Shown here: one piece after another, positions 54,160 to 64,000 of the stretch
How the letters are laid out: every line of letters begins with the position of its first letter
Numbering within the stretch: position 1 is the first letter of the stretch
Assembly (NCBI GenBank): GCA_034359265.1
Contig: CP136890.1
Location: forward strand, 93,025,501-93,089,500
DNA length: 64,000 nucleotides
Direction of reading: 5' to 3'
Origin: Canna indica
Lineage: Eukaryota; Streptophyta; Magnoliopsida; Zingiberales; Cannaceae
Notes under the pieces: model-generated
Databases searched by the model: none
Told to the model about the DNA's origin: nothing
The model's input: the letters and a program-made list of their open reading frames with translations, nothing else
Translations under genes and position numbers: made by a program

Positions 54160-57100
54160 ATGGCAATGGAGCACAGCCGGAGTGAGCGTTCGCTGCGGGG
54201 CAGCTTGAGGGAGATTGTGGGAGAGCCGACAGAGTCGCCCACGACGCCGCAAGAGACGCTGCCCGACGAGGACAGGGTGTATGTGGCGTTGGAGAAGGAC
54301 ATTAGAGAGGCGCGGGCTAACTTGATGTGGGCACTGCAGAATACCTCCGACGAGAAGAAGATCGTCATAGTGCACGTCCACCGCCCAGCCCAGAAGATCC
54401 CTACCGGTACATGTCGCATTGTCGCCCCCCTTTTCATTCGCAAGAACTCTAGAGTGCGAGGAAGATGGAACATTTCGCAATGGCGAATCTTGTTTTCTTC
54501 CAGTTAATTTGGGAAATTAGTAGATAAAATGCGATGGTTTCTTGGCGATTATGATTAAGCTATAATCCTTTACTCCAATCTCTCTAAGATACAGGAACAG
54601 AAATGAGAATTAGGGTTTCATTAATTAAGCAGATTGTTTAGAAAAGCATATGAAACCAGTATGTGAACTAATGGAAAAGAAGAGCATATTGTTTGGTTGG
54701 GGGTCACTCTTATCTATTTGGATCTTATTTTTTATCTCTTTAAGATTTTGTGGGGCATTTGTTTAATGTCAACTTTTGTCTTCTTGTTCAAATTTCAGCA
54801 TTGGGTTGGTTTCCTGCAAACCAGCTGCAAGAGCAAGAGGTTAATGCATACAGAAAAATTGAAAGGGGGAAGATGCACAAATGCTTAGATGAGTATGTAA
54901 ACTTATGCTCGCATATCAAGGTACACATGTTGCTTCTCCACTTTCTTATTTCCTTCTTTTTGTTTTGGTTCTGTGGGAATTATTGTCAATATATCCATTT
55001 CCTGAAACAAGTTTTCCTACTTTATAGATAAGAAAAGTGGAGAAGCTAGTCATTGAGAAAGATGATGTCAGCAAAGGATTAGTAGAGCTAATTGCTTTAC
55101 ATGGGATCACCAAGCTTGTAATGGGAGCAGCAGCAGACAGACATTGCACAAGGTACACCCTGCAAATGCAAATTATTAAAGAAGTTTATTACTATTAGAT
55201 TATTCAATATTCAAACAGAATATAAAGAAGAAAAAATCTGAAGCAACGATGATTGAGAAACTAAAATTGGGGAATATTTCTCAAAGCTCTCTCCCATGAT
55301 AGAGATTACATCTTAAAATTAAATTTCTATTGAACTGTAAGAAGTTATATATTCACATCTTTCACAATATAGTAAGTTATATCAAAATCTATGATGATTA
55401 ATGATATGCCGAGAGACAAGGTGGCCTTAAACCAGTTATTGACTCAGATGTTAATTAAATAAGTTAGGAATAGAGATATAGTAGCACGTTTGTTACTTAT
55501 ATGCTGTAGTAGAAAACTCAAATTGAACTAATCCAACCAAGTGAAATGCACATAAAAATGATGTTTTTAATTTCAAATGAGTTTTTCTTTATTTTATAAT
55601 CCTTCTTCTAAGAATACCAATGTCAAACAAGGGAAACAGCTCTCCCAAGATTCAAATAAGGATTCTCTTTGTGATAAAGAAGGCTGCAGGCCAATAAACT
55701 ATTGTCCCGTTGACTTTTTTATTCTAATGGATTGCTCAGGCTATTGTCAACTCCTGGACTAATCTAAGGCTTTAGAATCACAGGAAAATGAGAGCTCCAA
55801 AGTCTAAGACAGCTCTTGCTGTGCAACAGCAGGCTGATCCTTCATGCAAGATCTGGTTTGTCTGCAAAGGAAATCTAATATGCACCAGGTAAATCCAACT
55901 TATCCAGACCAATATTTCGTATTGAATTTGACCTATTTGATTCATGGATGTTGATTTTTCTGGTTTATCTATTTTATTGAAGTAATTTATCATCATTAAA
56001 ATTATTCAAATGGCTCGATTGTTTATTATGCCATTCAAATTACAGAGCCATATCAAAATATACAATTTTCAATAATTCCAATTCCTGGAGCGATTTTGAA
56101 CCTATAAATTAAGTGAATTCCTAGAAAAAATGCTATTTCCTTCATATATTGTAGGTTGTCTGATGAAAATCTATGACTGTCTTAAGTGGAGATCTACGAG
56201 ATGAACTTTAGGTTTTCAAATGATGGAATACAAATTCATTCTTCAGATTCCTTGCATAGAAATGTTGGACATCATAGGCCACCAACTTCCTTTTCTTCTT
56301 TCAGCTCTTATGGTCAAGTTCCCTACAAAAATTAAATAGGAGAATCATCTAGAGCACCCACTAATTTGCCATTACTGCAACCGTAGAATAATGAATTCCT
56401 AAGTTTTCTATCGAAAACTTATTCTTATTTGTCATTTGTTGGTCATATTTCCTACTATATAAAAAAAGAGATTCTGGGGAGCTATAATGTGAGCCATATA
56501 ATGTGAGTCCAAAAAGGGGGTTCATGTGGTTTCCTTTTAATAGTGCTTATAGTTGCATATTTGATCTTATTCTAGGGATGCAAGTCTTGGTGAATCCGGT
56601 ATAGTTCAGTCACTAGTTCAGTCACTAGTTCAGTCACCCACCGGAAGCCCAAATTCAATATCCAATCAATCTGAAATGCAGAGATCTAGATCCTTATATC
56701 AAGCGCAGGGAGATCCACTTCTTAACCTTTCGAGTCTTACAGCTATGACACAAGAGCTATTTACACAAAATTCCGGATCTGGCAACTTTAGCCGATACAC
56801 AGAATTGACAATGACAGCTTTGCCTAATGAAGGACTAGTAAGATCACCAATTTCTGGGAGCAGAGAAGTCAGTGCTATTGATCCTTGGGATGCTATTTCA
56901 AGGGATTCAGACCATTCAGTGCTTGATGATGTTCCAATAATGCCTAAGGATGTGGATAGAGACAATGAAGTGCTGACCTTGCCTTCGATGCATGAGGAGG
57001 ATCATCTGTTTCAGTCTCCGCAACATGAGCTGGTACAAATTTTTAGTAAACATCAACTGGAATAATTGGTTGTTTTCTTATCGTAAACCTAATTTGACAA

Positions 57101-59564
57101 ATAACTAGATGATTAACAATTATGTTTTCCATGTTTCTATCTAGTCTTAGCCTAATAGTTAAGTCAAGCAGTATTATCCCAAAAACTAGCAAGCAATATC
57201 TGTTTGATGTATGAAGAGTATAGTTCATAATTAAGACAATGAACTTTGTGTAAAAATTTCTATATTCTCAAGATGAGAATTTCTCTAAATTCATAATCTG
57301 TTGCAGCAAGTTCTAAGTATGGATGACATCATGCATGAGAGATTGGAAGCTGCCTTTAGTGAAGCTGAAAACTCAAGACGTGAAGCTTACGAAGAGTTTT
57401 ATAAGCGTCAGAAAGCTGAAAAGGATTTAAATGAGGCTATGAGAAAGGTAAGATCTCGTATGTGCAAAACAGTTTCCAGCAGTCCCAAACTTTTATGAGT
57501 CATGTCTGTTTCTTAAGTAACAAACCAAGGAGTAATATAGTATGCTTCTTTCAGAATAGGATTCCAAATTTGTATAAAATACATATCCACGAGGTCTTCG
57601 CAAAATGAAGAAAAAAAATGACATGTCATCTCACACATCAAAGTTGTTCAGGTCAGAGCAGCTGAGACTTTGTACACCAAAGAGGTCAAACTACGGAAGG
57701 AGATTGAAGAAACGCTCGCAGCAGAAGAAAATGAACTATCAGCACTGAGGCAACGACGAGATGAAGGCTATGAAGAACTCCAAAAAGCACAGCAAAGGAT
57801 GACAGGGCTGCAGCTCCACGTCTCTGATACCGGCCAAATTCTTAAGGATATTAAAGGGAAATTGTCTGAGTCATATACTCAACTCAATTCAATCCGGATA
57901 GAGCATGGGATGTTGCGGCAGGAGCCAGACAATGCCATTGGAGAAAATGAAGAGCTGTGTCCTAACAAAGGAGATGCAACAGCCAGCATTTATGCAGCAG
58001 AAAACTTCTCAGAGTTCTCCCTTTTGGAGGTTGAGAATGCAACTGAAAACTTCCATGACTCATCAAAGATTGGTGACGGTGGATATGGTTGTGTATACAA
58101 AGGGTTCCTTCGCCATTCAACAGTAGCAATAAAAAGGTTAGATCCTCAAGGCATGCAACGAAAAACAGAGTTTTGTCAAGAGGTAAATGCTGTTATACAT
58201 TGTACATTTGGTGAAACAAGTATGTTTTCTAAGTAGATATAATTGTCCTTTTGTAGATTGAATTTTTGAGTAGAGTAAGACATCCAAACCTTGTCACTCT
58301 CATAGGAGCATGTCCAGAAGCATGGACTCTGGTATGTGAGTTTCTTCCTAATGGAAACTTGGAAGACCTTCTTACTTGTATGAGAAATACTCCACTCACC
58401 TGGCAGGCCCGCATTAGGATTGCTGCTGAGATATGTTCTGCTTTGAACTTCCTTCACTCCTGTAAACCTCTTAGCATAGTCCATGGGGACCTTAAGCCTG
58501 CAAATATTCTTTTTGATGCAAATTATGTCAGTAAGCTTGGTGACTTTGGTATTTGCCGTCTGCTCGTCCAGTCCATTAACAGCATTATCCTATATCACTG
58601 CACTCGTCAGCCCGAGGGAACATTTGCCTATATGGATCCTGAACTGCTTTCATCTGGAGTAATTACAACAAAATCTGATGTTTACTCCTTTGGAGTTATA
58701 CTTTTAAGACTTCTGACAGGAAAACCTGCATTTGGAATTAGCAGAGCAGTACAAGATGCATTAGATACAAAATCTTTGGATAAGATACTTGATGTTTCTG
58801 CTGGAGATTGGCCTTATGTTCAAGCTGAGAAGTTAGCAAAGCTGGGATTAAAGTGCTGCGAAATGAATGGGAGGAACCGACCAGATGCAGAAGAGGCATG
58901 GAAAATGCTGGAGCCATTGATGAAGTTTGTCTCCTTTGAGAGATTATCAACCCCATCATTTAGATCAGTCCCTGAGGACAGCAGCCGAATTCCATCTTAC
59001 TTCATTTGCCCAATTTTTAAGGTAAAGTATTTGACCTATAGTGTATGCAAGTATCTTAAATTCTTGGAAGTTGATAATTTCACTTAATCACTTAATCATC
59101 TTTATATGTAATTATTCTGGATCGAATCTGCTATTAGTTGGATCACATCAATTACAATTCCAGAGGTGCTCAAATTCCGTACTCAAATCTATATTAGAAG
59201 TTCCCCATCTCTTCTTGGCAATCCTGTTAAAAAATCCTGTATTTTCTAGTCATAGCATTATCGCCCAAGTATTGCACTCTGAGCATTATGTCTACCTATG
59301 ATTTGCTTACTATTTACTGAAAAAATTGCAAAGTTTCTCTTGTGGTTACCATTTCGATTTCTTGTGAACAAATTGCAGGAACTCATGAAGGACCCACAGA
59401 TGGCAGCAGATGGCTTTACATACGAAGCTGAAGCAATTAAAGGATGGCTTAGTAGTGGCAGAGACACATCGCCCATGACTAATCTCAGGCTCTCCCACCA
59501 TGATCTCATCCCCAATTTTGCCCTTCGTTCTGCTATTCAGGGATGGCTTCAACAGCAAATTTGA
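54160..59564 (+). CDS. U-box E3 ligase with USP-like and kinase domains (PUB33 type), nine exons
   Basis: A cytosolic receptor-like-kinase-class U-box ubiquitin ligase. Exons: 54160-54406, 54799-54920, 55028-55152, 55784-55888, 56576-57032, 57307-57447, 57652-58182, 58257-59021, 59379-59564. Phases agree, giving 892 residues (Arabidopsis PUB33 about 830). Order: USP-like domain about 35-200 (VYVALEKDIREA, KLVMGAAADRH), Ser-rich linker to 352, coiled coil about 360-490, kinase about 525-800, U-box 821-890 (YFICPIFKELMKDPQMAADG). The kinase keeps GDGGYG near 540, VAIK Lys near 560, HGDLKPAN with Asp near 654, and DFG near 672. HGD in place of HRD makes it a non-RD kinase, usual for this family. 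The first ATG (MAMEHS) is chosen; no upstream in-frame ATG exists. Exon 5 carries a triplicated VQSL motif. Confidence 0.93.
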
Positions 59565-60640
59565 CAATAAAAAAGATGAGAACTGGCTTCAATTGTTTTT
59601 GTTGATTGTATCTAGCCGATATTATTGGCCTAATAGGAATTGTTAATTGCCAGTGAGATAAAAGAAATCCGGTACATAAAATGAGTTCATTCTGTTTGTA
59701 AATTTGTATCATGTGAGTAACATAGATGCTCATCTTTGAACTAAAATAAATAGAGATTTCTTTTTCTTCTATACGAGCACTGTCTTTTTCTACATGGACT
59801 TAGGTTATCTTGTATTCTTGTTCGATCTCCGGAGCTGCTTGTGATCTCAAATATAATGAGATTAAGTGGGCTCAGAAAATGAGACAATGTCTTTTCTATA
59901 CCTTCTGTTGCTTTAATATAATTATGTCTTTCTTTGCAAATATATATATATATATCAAATATTATATATTAAGGATTTTCGCTGCTCGCATTTGATTGGA
60001 AGTAATATTCCAGTTTACACACCGTCAGGCCTACAAGGTTCGGCTCACGCAATATGTCGAAAGCTGTTTCAACATCTTGCTACATCCAATTATAGCAAAG
60101 AGCGTGTCAATTGGATGGTTTTTTTAGAGCTTCCAATGAGTGTAGTTAACCCGGCTTGGTCCGTGTCGTGGGTTTAGATTGTGTTCGCCACATTTGCCGT
60201 TTTGTTTTGCAATTTGTTTGGTTGGAGCTACGAGCTTTTGGTAAATTGCTGTTTAATTAATGTTATCCTGTCGTGCATAGCGTGACGGCCCGTTCGGATC
60301 CCGTCACCGCCAGGTGCAATTGGACATTTGGACTGAACCATCCGGATAACAGCTCACGTTTGTCATGCCGTCAGCTCTTAACTTAATGGGCAGTGATCGG
60401 ATATTGTGTTCGCTGCAAATACAAATATCAAAAACCAATTAGATTTGTTAAATTTTTTGTTCGGTTATTCTGACGGTCGAGATACATCTGCTATCTCTAT
60501 CGGACAGTCTAAATCAAGCTTCCACACAGAGTTTCTTCGTGGAAGCAACACTGAATCCTGTATCTCAATTTATTGTCGTCAATTGTTTTTTTGTCATTCT
60601 TTTTTTCCTCCAGGAATCGTGATCGAACTCTAAAGGGGCG
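59565..60640. other. Spacer between the U-box kinase and V-ATPase D genes
   Basis: Begins with the kinase 3' UTR; an AATAAA-like ATAAAATAAATAG context appears near 59745. It is otherwise unremarkable, with a GC-richer patch at 60280-60320 that I cannot assign. Confidence 0.4.
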
Positions 60641-60749
60641 AAAGAGAGGCGATCCGTGGAGGGAAAACGTGGAAAATTTTGGAGTGTGGGTAGAAGCGAT
60701 TCTGCCGACGAGGCTTCTCCGATCGTTATAATTTATATTCAATTTCCAG

Positions 60750-61045
60750 GTATTTGATCAATGGCACGCCGTCGTTCTGTGATCGTTACTCTTTTTTCGG
60801 TCTTAGAAGGGCACGATCTACTGGAAATTTGCTCCATTTTCCTTTCGATTTTAACCATTATTGTATCATTCGACTTGCTGCTCTGGCGCATTCCAGGCTA
60901 TAGTTGGATGGAATATTGTTGCACAATGATTTTGGTCAAGTTTGCAAGTTTTTAATGACAATTTTACTTCAAAATTTAAGATTTGTACCTCTATTTATCC
61001 TGTTTGGATCTTTAACAGGAAGAAATAAATCCTATTTGATTGCAG
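60750..61045 (+). other. 5'-UTR intron of the V-ATPase D gene
   Basis: Donor TTTCCAG/GTATTTGATC and acceptor GATTGCAG/AGATTCC bracket a T-rich 296-bp segment directly upstream of the coding exon. A telobox AAACCCTA lies in the leader at 61081-61088. Leader introns of this kind often raise expression of housekeeping genes; that role is not shown here. Confidence 0.6.
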
Positions 61046-61131
61046 AGATTCCTTGCACAGGATACAGTTGATCCTGTAGAAAACCCTAATTCTAGTCTTA
61101 GTCTTGGAAGACCCTAGGCACAAAGAGTAGG

Positions 61132-61926
61132 ATGTCCGGCCAAGGTCAGCGTTTGAATGTGGTCCCGACGGTGACGATGCTGGGAGTGATGAAGGCCCGG
61201 CTCGTTGGCGCAACCCGAGGCCACGCCCTTCTCAAGAAGAAAAGTGATGCCCTCACTGTGCAATTCCGGGCGATCCTGAAGAAGATCGTCTCCACCAAGG
61301 AGTCCATGGGCGAGATCATGCGCAACTCCTCCTTTGCTCTCACTGAGGCCAAGTATGTTGCTGGAGACAATATCAAACATGTTGTGCTCGAGTCTGTCAA
61401 ATCTGCATCTCTTCGGGTCCGTTCTCGCCAGGAGAATGTTGCTGGTGTCAAGCTACCCCGCTTTGAGCACTTTGTGGACCATGGTGCTGGAGATGCCAAG
61501 TCTGACTTGACTGGTCTGGCACGCGGTGGCCAGCAGGTTCAGGCCTGTCGGGTAGCGTATGTCAAGGCAATTGAGGTCCTCGTCGAGCTTGCTTCCCTTC
61601 AGACCTCATTCCTTACCCTTGATGAGGCCATTAAAACTACCAACAGGAGGGTCAATGCACTTGAGAATGTTGTCAAGCCACGTCTTGAGAACACCATTAA
61701 CTACATCAAGGGGGAGCTCGATGAACTTGAGAGAGAGGATTTCTTCCGTCTTAAAAAAATTCAGGGTTACAAGAAGCGGGAAATTGAAAGGCAAGAACTA
61801 GCTGCAAAAATGTTTTCTGAGGAGCAGCAGGCAGAGAAGATCTCACTGAAGAAGGGAATCTCTATCAATTCAGCACACAATTTGTTAGAGGTTGGAGGCG
61901 GGAAGGATGAAGATATAATCTTTTGA
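61132..61926 (+). CDS. VHA-D: V-type proton ATPase subunit D
   Basis: Subunit D forms the central rotor shaft of the V1 sector and couples ATP hydrolysis to proton pumping at the vacuole, Golgi and endosomes. The intact single-exon frame of 264 residues is close to the 261 of Arabidopsis VHA-D. The N-terminus MSGQGQRLNVVPTVTMLGVM is highly conserved in the family. The long N- and C-terminal helices that form the antiparallel coiled coil are seen at about 10-75 (LVGATRGHALLKKKSDAL) and 150-220 (RRVNALENVVKPRLENTI). The less conserved tail ends in acidic KDEDIIF. A CDS without introns is usual for this gene in plants. Codon use is GC-rich at the start, like other genes here. Confidence 0.97.
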   Translation: MSGQGQRLNVVPTVTMLGVMKARLVGATRGHALLKKKSDALTVQFRAILKKIVSTKESMGEIMRNSSFALTEAKYVAGDNIKHVVLESVKSASLRVRSRQENVAGVKLPRFEHFVDHGAGDAKSDLTGLARGGQQVQACRVAYVKAIEVLVELASLQTSFLTLDEAIKTTNRRVNALENVVKPRLENTINYIKGELDELEREDFFRLKKIQGYKKREIERQELAAKMFSEEQQAEKISLKKGISINSAHNLLEVGGGKDEDIIF

Positions 61927-63934
61927 AGCTAGCAATTTTCTTAGCATGCGTTGGTTGGTTCTCTAACTTACTTTCTATGTCACTTTTGACTTCTATGTTG
62001 ATATACTTTGATTCTGAGTTCAAATAGGATTTTGGTTTAATGCCTTGAGCAACTTATGCATTTGTTAAACATGGCATTGGAATTGTCATAAGTATAGATC
62101 TGAGCAGTTTTAATCACATATTTCTAGTTAATTCAGTTAGAATCTCCTTCTTGATGAGCCTGGGTCACATCAGTATGGATTCTATTGTTGGTCATGTATT
62201 GGACTAGTTCACTACAAAAGACAAATTTGGTGTCATGTGTTTTGGTGTTATTCCTTTTTTTTTAGAACAGTATACACCGTCCTATGCTACTATCCATTGC
62301 CAATACCAGAATGTGAGAAGCCATGTAGTTCAAGTGCATATTGGAGTGATGAGCAATGGCATGTTACTATATTTATATATAAATGAACATACTGTCGAAG
62401 ACTTGAAGATACCGAAGAATTGTAGATATTAGAGAAACCTGGAGATATGGTTTTATGTCTAATCATGTGTTTAGTAAAGTAGTGCAATGTGAAGGATACT
62501 AATATATTTGTGTTGGTATTAGAGAAATATGATATGAAATCTGTGTTAGGGTGTTGATTGTTTCATCATAGTTACTGCTTGTTAAATTAATGTTCTGTCG
62601 AATATAAGAATCCATGTTCTTGGTTTTATCAAGGAAAATACAATTTTATCTCTTCATTGAATCATTCCTGCAACTGCAAATCACTCTCTTCAAGATGGTC
62701 TTACTTGGAAATTGGCTTGTGCCATGTCTATTTCAAGTATAAGATGCTGGAAAATTATATGGTCAAGATAAACCTACTTGTGCTACTTCAAATAAGATTT
62801 CCAGTTGGAGTAAAGGTGAAGATAAAGGTTGTTAGGGTCTTAGGGAAGCATTACAAAGACACCTTTTTCACTTTAGTCCTTGATGACTTGTCACTTGACA
62901 AAGTTGGGCTAGTAATATGTTTTGCTGATACAACGAATTGGGAATGCAATCTTATTGTTTTAATTCAAAATGAAAGCTTTGTATATTTTTTCTTGCATAT
63001 ATATACTTCTCTCACCCTCCTATTAACATTTACACAATAATGGAGTGTTGCTGATCCGCCATCTTTAAAACTTTTCTTTTCCTGAATTAATTTAGGTTAC
63101 CTTTCTGTCATTATTGGTTACTCTCATATAAGCTTCTTATTCCTGTTTGGTCTTCAAGTTAGGAGATTATTTACTTTTATGTTTGTAATGCAAAAGTTTA
63201 AATTCAAGGGTGTCAAGGAACAGAAAAGCATTGTGAATTTTGGGAGTCAGAGCGATCAACAGAAACCAGAATGGATCCTTATTTTTCATATCATCTTTAT
63301 TGTCAATATTTTAATTTCATGTTTCTTTTTTCATTTTCCATAGGATATCATAGGAATTTACTAAATATAAACATGCTTGCTGCATATTGGCCTTCATAAT
63401 GTTTTCAGTTAGCTGCTTTAGGTACTTGGTGGGTTGGCTGAACAAGAACATTTTTATAGTAGTGGGATGATGGAATGAACTTTGCACTTCTGACCTGTGA
63501 AATTGACTAGTACCCATCATTTTGGAAGGCAAGCATTTGCAATTCTTGCACAGAAAAACCTATGAGAGTTCCTCGAGCAGATAATATATGGAATTATACT
63601 TATATTGCTGCCTCAATATGGACACAATAAGCATGTGATGAAAGGTCATAAACCAAGAATAGTTGCATAGGGTCAGAGAAGATATAATGCTTAACATGCA
63701 GTCGATATTCTATAATCGATATTGAAATTCCATTTTTTTTCTTGTCAACATGCTGCACTTTCATACTTATTCTCTTAGTTCAAATAACAGAATGGGCAAA
63801 TGTTGGTTTTTGGCATACTTTTCTTTGATTGTCACATATCTTAAATTTTATCAGTTTCTTAGCAAGACACTATTAATTGTTTTCTATCTAGTAAACCTGA
63901 TGCAATTTTCTTTTGCACTTTTGTTTGTTTGTAG
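61927..63934. other. V-ATPase D 3' UTR and intergenic DNA
   Basis: No further gene recognised. The 127-codon plus-strand frame at 62657-63040 has no recognisable domain and biased AT-rich codons, and it is not called. Confidence 0.4.
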
Positions 63935-64000
63935 TGGTTTATTGCAACAATCGGAGAAGACTGCTGAGAGCAGTGATGTCCATGGAGATTTTTTCCCCAT
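63935..64000 (+). other. Possible exon start of a gene continuing past the right edge
   Basis: A pyrimidine-rich tract ending TTTGTTTGTAG precedes a segment open in one frame to the window end (GLLQQSEKTAESSDVHGDFF). The hydrophilic composition is protein-like, but 22 codons are too few to assign. Confidence 0.25.

Noticed and set aside
53677..54480. 267-codon minus-strand frame
   Set aside because: Antisense to the first exon and promoter of the U-box kinase; contains no recognisable domain.
62212..62224. CACTACAAAAGAC as a second CACTA terminus
   Set aside because: No subterminal repeats, no target duplication and no partner end; likely a chance match in 3' flanking DNA.
62657..63040. 127-codon plus-strand frame after V-ATPase D
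   Set aside because: Begins at a non-ATG codon, has no family signature and an AT-rich composition like the surrounding intergenic DNA.

Overview
This window is nuclear DNA from a flowering plant, most likely a monocot outside the grasses. The signs are spliced genes with GT-AG introns, AT-rich introns and intergenic DNA, GC-rich first exons, and a dense population of plant transposons. No bacterial, organellar or viral gene block was seen. The species cannot be named from the sequence.

Five complete protein-coding genes could be assembled exon by exon with the reading phase conserved. They are a BZR1-type beta-amylase (BAM7/BAM8 class, + strand, 2904-10351), an alpha/beta-hydrolase class-3 lipase of the calmodulin-binding heat-shock-protein type (- strand, 12820-17016, with one GC-AG intron), a signal peptide peptidase-like protease SPPL1 (- strand, 20096-23288), a USP/coiled-coil/kinase/U-box E3 ligase of the PUB33 type (+ strand, 54160-59564), and V-ATPase subunit D (+ strand, 61132-61926, intronless CDS with a 5'-UTR intron). 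A 61-residue cysteine-patterned protein lies at 28563-28748 (- strand). The left edge probably carries the leader of a further minus-strand gene, and the right edge may enter another exon.

Layout: 1-2.3 kb has non-autonomous hAT elements. 2.3-24 kb is a gene island of beta-amylase, lipase and SPPL1. 24-53.6 kb is a transposon-rich block with nested insertions, many with readable target-site duplications (TSDs): Mutator-like hairpin elements (9-bp TSD), hAT elements (8-bp), a tRNA-derived SINE (12-bp), Copia-like LTR copies (5-bp), a CACTA end with a 103-bp satellite, and four LINE fragments, one of them inserted exactly at a conserved YLGLPL coding motif of another. 53.6-62 kb is a second gene island of the U-box kinase and V-ATPase D.

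The genes do not form an operon-like unit. They are ordinary housekeeping or regulatory plant genes (starch-linked transcription, lipid hydrolysis, intramembrane proteolysis, ubiquitination, proton pumping) that happen to be neighbours. I found no convincing undescribed biological system. The most useful observations are the layered transposon history, a rare GC-AG intron, a brassinosteroid/BAM-type G-box in front of the beta-amylase gene, and a variable cluster of GGTCGACCG-type palindromes inside an LTR family.
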